Shown one piece after another: positions 6,963-11,699 of a DNA stretch of 11,699 bases. Within the stretch, counting starts at the first letter, position 1. Each line of letters begins with the position of its first letter. Source of the DNA: JBDSLU01 sp039916225 (GTDB lineage Bacteria; Acidobacteriota; Vicinamibacteria; Vicinamibacterales; Vicinamibacteraceae); contig JBDSLU010000047.1 of assembly GCA_039916225.1 (NCBI GenBank), positions 1-11,699 of the forward strand, in the 5' to 3' direction. The notes beneath the pieces are model-generated. The model saw only the letters and a program-made list of their open reading frames with translations, was not told the origin of the DNA and did not search any database. Position numbers and translations under genes: made by a program.

Positions 6963-9197
6963 TCAATCGTGAATCTTGACGCGGACGAAATCGACCGCCG
7001 CCGACAGGTCTCGCGTGTCGCCGCCACCAGGACGACCGACCCGCGAGAAGGTCAGGACGATCTGGTTCGGCCCGTCCCGCCACGCCGCGCGCGGGATGGC
7101 GATGACCGTCGTCTGCCAGTCGATGCCGACCGGCAGCGGTCCGAAGCGTCCGGCGCCGGTGTCCACCGTCACCGTCTGAGCGTCGCCCGGCATGGGAAAC
7201 GCGCGCAGGCGGATCTGCAGATCGAGATCCGAGGCGAAGGACAACGGGAGCGTCAGCGCCGCCTGCTGCGTCGCCCAGCGAAACGACAGCCCGCCTTCGC
7301 GCTCTGGCGTGAACCAGCCGGCCAGCAGGAACCCACGGTCGGCTCCTCCGACGTCGATGCGGCCGAACGGGCGGATCGCCTCGCCCATGAACGACGTCAG
7401 CGGTAAATCGTAGTGGGCCGGCGACACGCCGTGTGTCGCGGCAAACCACAGGTTGGCCGGGTAGGAGAACGGGTGGCCGATCCAGCCGTGCAGCAGGCGT
7501 GCCTGGGATGCGCCGGCCTGGCCGAAGTCGATCGACCGGCCGACCGCCACCTGACCACCCCGCGCGGCGGCCGCGAACGTCACGTTCCAGACCGCCACGG
7601 CCATCAGCACGACGGCCGCCACGAGGCGCGGACGCCGCACCAGCAGTGCGCTCGTCGCCTCGAGCGCCGCGGCGGCGCCGAGCACGAACAGCGGCAGGGT
7701 GCCGTCGAACCGCCGGCCACCGTAGCCGGCACTGCCCCACCAGTCCTGGATCGAGGCGTTGAAATAGATCATCGCGGCGACCACGACCAGGGCCGGCACC
7801 CCCACCGCCGGCCGTCGGCGCGCGAACAGGACCAGGCCGATGGCCGCGACGTAGAGGATCGGCGACGTCGCGAAGAGGCCGTTCTGCGACGCGAACAGCA
7901 CGTCGACCAGATGCGGATGGGCCCAGAAGAGCTGCGGCCCGACCGGCGAGACGGCGAGATAGTGCCCGTAGATCGCCTTCCAGGCCAGCATCTGCGGAGT
8001 GAAGGCAACGATCGCGGCGACGGTGAAGGCGACCCCGCCGATCAGCGTCGAGCGGACCGTGGCCACATCGCGCGCGCGGCTGGCCCGCCACAAGGCGGTG
8101 AGCGCCTCGATCGCCGGCAGCAGCGCGAAGAGGACGCTCTGCCAGCGGACCAGGCCGGCGAAGCCGGCCAGCGCGCCGAGACCGATCCAGTGGACCAACG
8201 TGCGCCGGCCCGGGAGTCCGGGATGGAAGTTCCGCGTTGCACCGAGACGGCCGAGGCGCTCGGCTGGCAAGGCGGGACGACCGAGAATATCGGGAATATT
8301 CGAGGGAGGAGCAACGCCGCCAGACGGGATGCATCGGCCGTCGAATGCAGCGGAACCTTCATCCCGGGCTCCCTGCGTCGCCGTCCAATACCAGACGAAG
8401 GCGGCGACGACCGCCATGGTGGGCGCGTGCGTCATCGTCGGTTCGGCGAGCGCGTACCAGAGGATGAACGACCCGCCGACGACGAGGACGGCGCCGGTCG
8501 TCGCGATCGCCTCTGGGAAGAACTGGCGCGCCGCCCGCATCGAGAACCACGTCCCGAGCAGCGCGTAGAACAGGCCGGCGATGCACACCGCCTGGCGATA
8601 GGGATACGACGTCCCGTCGGTGGCGACGGGCAGGCCGAGGCTCGCCTGGCGTCCCGCGGCCAGATGGGCGCCGCCGAAGAAGGGCGCCCAGACGATGGCC
8701 GGCCCGATCGTCCACGCCGAATGGGCGTAGCCGGTGGCCGTGGGCGGCTGCCACAGGTAGGCCTTGTCGCTCAGGCCGAGCAGCGGGTAGTCGTTGGTGA
8801 AGTCGACGTCGCCATCGAAGGCGATCGATCGCAGGTAGGCGAAGTAGTAGAACGCGTCGCTCTGCAGGCGGGCGTTCATCTGCCACTGCACGGCCACGCC
8901 GGAGGCGAAGAGGGCGGCGAACGCCGACGCGGTGACGACGCGGCCCCGGCCGCGCGTCCCGGTCCGCGACAGGGCGTGCGCACCGAGCAGCACCGCCAGC
9001 GCGATCAGCGGCAGAGCGGCCAGCGCGACCGGCGACTCGGGCAGCCACGGCATCGGCCGCCACCGCATCAGCCGCCGGGTGATCATCTCGATCGCCACGA
9101 CGAGCGAGGTGGCAGACGCGGCGATCAGGGCGGCGGAGAACACCGCACGCAGCATCGGGACGGCCGGGCGGCCCGCCGGTTGCGGGACCTCACTCAT
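6963..9197 (-). CDS. GT-C-like polytopic membrane glycosyltransferase with C-terminal beta-rich domain and in-frame palindromic insertion
   Basis: A 744-residue inner-membrane protein resembling GT39/ArnT-type GT-C enzymes, which use lipid-linked sugars and act on the periplasmic face. Hydrophobic segments lie near 15-35, 55-76, 87-104, 162-178, 203-220, 231-250, 257-272, 334-348, 383-400, 445-458, 464-478, 500-512 and 525-541. The first large loop carries SDAFYYFAYLRSIAFDGDVD and FTNDY (113-137), the acidic region expected at the active site. GYGGRRFDG (491-499) is another conserved-looking motif. Residues from about 560 form a soluble beta-rich domain with HGWIGHP and SFRWA. Residues 276-328 are encoded by a 162-nt palindrome and are hydrophilic, Gly/Pro-rich and foreign-looking; without them, WTATQ would join GRRTLVHWIGLGALAG. 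The ATG at 9195-9197 has no strong Shine-Dalgarno sequence. It is followed 7 nt later by its truncated paralog. Substrate unknown. Confidence 0.82.
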   Translation of the reverse strand: MSEVPQPAGRPAVPMLRAVFSAALIAASATSLVVAIEMITRRLMRWRPMPWLPESPVALAALPLIALAVLLGAHALSRTGTRGRGRVVTASAFAALFASGVAVQWQMNARLQSDAFYYFAYLRSIAFDGDVDFTNDYPLLGLSDKAYLWQPPTATGYAHSAWTIGPAIVWAPFFGGAHLAAGRQASLGLPVATDGTSYPYRQAVCIAGLFYALLGTWFSMRAARQFFPEAIATTGAVLVVGGSFILWYALAEPTMTHAPTMAVVAAFVWYWTATQGARDEGSAAFDGRCIPSGGVAPPSNIPDILGRPALPAERLGRLGATRNFHPGLPGRRTLVHWIGLGALAGFAGLVRWQSVLFALLPAIEALTALWRASRARDVATVRSTLIGGVAFTVAAIVAFTPQMLAWKAIYGHYLAVSPVGPQLFWAHPHLVDVLFASQNGLFATSPILYVAAIGLVLFARRRPAVGVPALVVVAAMIYFNASIQDWWGSAGYGGRRFDGTLPLFVLGAAAALEATSALLVRRPRLVAAVVLMAVAVWNVTFAAAARGGQVAVGRSIDFGQAGASQARLLHGWIGHPFSYPANLWFAATHGVSPAHYDLPLTSFMGEAIRPFGRIDVGGADRGFLLAGWFTPEREGGLSFRWATQQAALTLPLSFASDLDLQIRLRAFPMPGDAQTVTVDTGAGRFGPLPVGIDWQTTVIAIPRAAWRDGPNQIVLTFSRVGRPGGGDTRDLSAAVDFVRVKIHD
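8212..8373. repeat. 162-nt imperfect palindromic element inserted in frame in a glycosyltransferase gene
   Basis: The left arm (8212-8241) and the reverse complement of the right arm (8346-8373) match at 25 of 28 aligned positions plus one 2-nt gap, sharing GGGAG, CCGGGATG, TTCCGC and TGCA. Further in, ACGGCCGA, CTGGC and GGCG also pair. At the exact centre is GAATAT-CGGGA-ATATTC (8285-8301), a perfect 6-bp stem in an otherwise very GC-rich region. The whole element would fold into one long hairpin. Its length is 54 codons, so the host frame is kept, and it contributes about residues 276-328 of the 744-residue protein. No transposase is present. TGCG occurs just outside both ends (8201-8204 and 8374-8377), but the left copy is not directly abutting, so a target duplication is not established. 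Confidence 0.8.
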
Positions 9198-9241
9198 GCT
9201 GTCGACGCCGGAGGACGAGGCCGAGGCTCAAGACGGCGCTC

Positions 9242-9250
9242 ATTCTGGCA
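9242..9250 (-). promoter_or_regulatory. Possible extended -10 promoter of the 744-residue GT-C gene
   Basis: On the minus strand, TGCCAGAAT (9250-9242) gives an extended -10 (TG-N-CAGAAT, four of six consensus positions) 45 nt before the ATG at 9197, within the 72-nt gap after the 76-residue gene. No good -35 box is seen at 16-18 nt. The gene may equally be read through from upstream. Confidence 0.25.
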
Positions 9251-9269
9251 CAGGCCGATCGACGGGGAG

Positions 9270-9500
9270 TCAGCCTTCACCATGACTCTGGCCAGGCTGG
9301 AGGATCACGAACGCCACGGCGCCCATGATCGGGACCGAGATGATGGCCAATGCCCAGACCGCCCGGGTCATGTCGTCGAGCGTCCGCCCGCGGAGGAGCA
9401 ACAGCGGCGGTACGCAGAAGACCAGGTAGAACAGGGCGTAGACGAGAAACATCGGCATCCACGCGAACGCCATAGCCGTCCACGGCGACACGACTTCCAT
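9270..9500 (-). CDS. Small two-helix membrane protein, PLDc_N-like
   Basis: A 76-residue inner-membrane protein with two hydrophobic segments, about residues 10-37 (AFAWMPMFLVYALFYLVF onward) and 46-68. The loop between them is charged (LRGRTLDDMTR), and the second helix, RAVWALAIISVPIMGAVAF, has the Trp plus mid-helix Pro-Gly pattern of the PLDc_N family of short membrane domains found at the N-terminus of cardiolipin synthase-like proteins and as stand-alone proteins. No phospholipase HKD motif is present, so no enzyme activity is expected. The ATG (9498-9500) has a good Shine-Dalgarno sequence, GAGGAG at 9508-9513 with 7-nt spacing. It lies 60 nt downstream of the NtrC-type regulator gene and 72 nt upstream of the GT-C gene on the same strand. 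Role unknown. Confidence 0.75.
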   Translation of the reverse strand: MEVVSPWTAMAFAWMPMFLVYALFYLVFCVPPLLLLRGRTLDDMTRAVWALAIISVPIMGAVAFVILQPGQSHGEG

Positions 9501-9551
9501 CAGCGGGCTCCTCGGCGCGCCGGCGCGGGGGGCGCGGCGTCGACCGGCCCG

Positions 9552-9557
9552 ATTTTA
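9552..9557 (-). promoter_or_regulatory. Possible -10 box ahead of the 76-residue gene
   Basis: The minus strand reads TAAAAT (five of six consensus positions) just after the regulator's stop codon and 52 nt before the ATG at 9500. It is conspicuous in such GC-rich DNA. At 17-nt spacing the -35 candidate (TCGAGC) is poor, so the site is only suggestive. Confidence 0.25.
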
Positions 9558-9560
9558 GCG

Positions 9561-11023
<1,463 letters not shown>

Positions 11024-11027
<4 letters not shown>

Positions 11028-11699
11028 GAGCCCGCCTGTTTGAGATGGCCGGTGTCGGCCGCGTCGCGGCCCATCGCCCGCATCGCGGCGGCGTCCTGCG
11101 CCAGCGGGAAGAGCAGCTTGAAGACGGTGCCCTTGCCCTCCGCGCTTTCGCAGGTGATGACGCCGCCGTTCTCGCGAACGATGCCGTAGGTGATCGACAG
11201 GCCCAGCCCGGTGCCCTGTCCGATCGGTTTGGTGGTGAAGAAGGGGTCGTAGATCCGCGACAGGTGATCCGGCTGGATCCCGGCCCCGGTGTCGGAGACG
11301 TCGATGACCGCCTGGCCGCCGTCGACCCGAGTCGTGATCGACAGCCAGCCGCCCTTGGGCATGGCGTCCCGCGCGTTGATGAAGAGGTTCAGGAAGACCT
11401 GCTGCAGCTTGTGCTCGACCGAGGGGACGATCAGCGCCTCAGTCGCGAAGTCACGGCGCACCTGGACGTTGGCGTTGCGGAACTGGTGCTCGAGCAGCGA
11501 GAGCACGTCGGCGATCACCACGTGCAGATCGATCGGACCGACGTCGGTCTGGGGCGGCCGGGCCAGGTTCAGCAAGCCGTTGACGATCTTGGCGGCGCGG
11601 AAGGTCTGGCGCTCGATCTTCTCGAGCAGCTTGGTGCGCGAGTCGTCCGGATCGGCGCCCTCGAGCAGCATCTGGGTGAAGCTCGAGATGCCGGTCAGC
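11024..11699 (-). CDS. Histidine kinase, C-terminal part (5' end outside window)
   Basis: The last 224 residues of a two-component sensor kinase; the frame is open to the right edge, so the Met at 11671 is internal. The first visible residues, LTGISSFTQMLLEG, normally follow an HExNxPL phosphoacceptor box, so the catalytic histidine sits just beyond the window. A dimerisation helix follows (KIERQTFRAAKIVNGLLNLA). HATPase_c then shows the N-box VFLNLFINARDAMPKGG, G1 box DTGAGI, F-box YDPFFTTKPIG and G2 QGTGLGLSITYGIV. It ends with TGA overlapping the ATG of the NtrC-type regulator gene, the expected phosphotransfer partner. The sensor region, and hence the signal, cannot be seen. Confidence 0.93.

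Noticed and set aside
6956..7027. Upstream extension of the truncated GT-C paralog to 7027
   Set aside because: It would overlap the preceding gene by 65 nt and add a 24-residue basic stretch (CRRRSISSAS) with no counterpart in the paralog; the ATG at 6955 starts directly with a membrane helix.
8042..8362. A 106-codon minus-strand frame beginning with MKVPLHSTAD inside the palindrome
   Set aside because: It begins within the palindromic element in a different frame from the glycosyltransferase and continues into an out-of-frame shadow; no ribosome binding site or domain supports a separate gene, although repeat copies elsewhere could be misannotated this way.
8201..8377. TGCG flanking both sides of the palindromic element as a target-site duplication
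   Set aside because: The left copy is 7 nt away from the element end while the right one abuts it, and a 4-nt match is expected by chance in this composition.
2463..9250. Sigma-54 (-24/-12) promoters starting with TGGCAC
   Set aside because: Every TGGCAC I checked on either strand (for example near 2463, 3695, 5431-5440, 5996 and 9246) lacks TTGC at the correct spacing or lies on the wrong strand for a neighbouring start.

Overview
The window is a GC-rich, gene-dense bacterial segment with no RNA genes, CRISPR array or transposase. Gene style (orphan and paired histidine kinases, a sigma-54 activator with an NtrC-type layout, GT4 and GT-C glycosyltransferases, very short intergenic gaps) suggests an Acidobacteriota genome, possibly Vicinamibacteria. 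This is an inference from general style, not a proven assignment.

Left part, plus strand (1-2083): two GT4-fold glycosyltransferases, the first cut by the window edge, look like the tail of an exopolysaccharide or surface-glycan cluster. Middle, plus strand (2144-5445): a NarL-type membrane sensor kinase and its LuxR/NarL response regulator overlap by ATGA. A 79-nt spacer with three small hairpins follows. Next come an unrecognised 86-residue protein and, again by an ATGA overlap, a soluble histidine kinase without a sensor domain. The 3' end of that kinase looks frameshifted and runs antisense through a convergent small membrane-protein gene.

Right part, minus strand (11699-5319, read right to left): a histidine kinase (its phosphoacceptor histidine lies beyond the edge) overlaps by ATGA with a sigma-54-dependent NtrC-family regulator. 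Then come a 76-residue two-helix membrane protein, a 744-residue GT-C-like membrane glycosyltransferase, a 436-residue truncated paralog of it only 7 nt downstream, and a 64-residue two-helix membrane protein. The two small membrane proteins share a motif and bracket the GT-C pair.

The most striking object is a 162-nt imperfect palindrome (8212-8373) lying in frame inside the 744-residue glycosyltransferase gene. Its two arms match base by base in several blocks, it is centred on a perfect 6-bp stem, and its length is exactly 54 codons. Removing it would restore a continuous family-like protein segment. It behaves like a palindromic element that inserts into genes and is translated. Taken together the window combines envelope-glycan synthesis with three signalling modules; whether these regulate the glycan genes cannot be read from the sequence.
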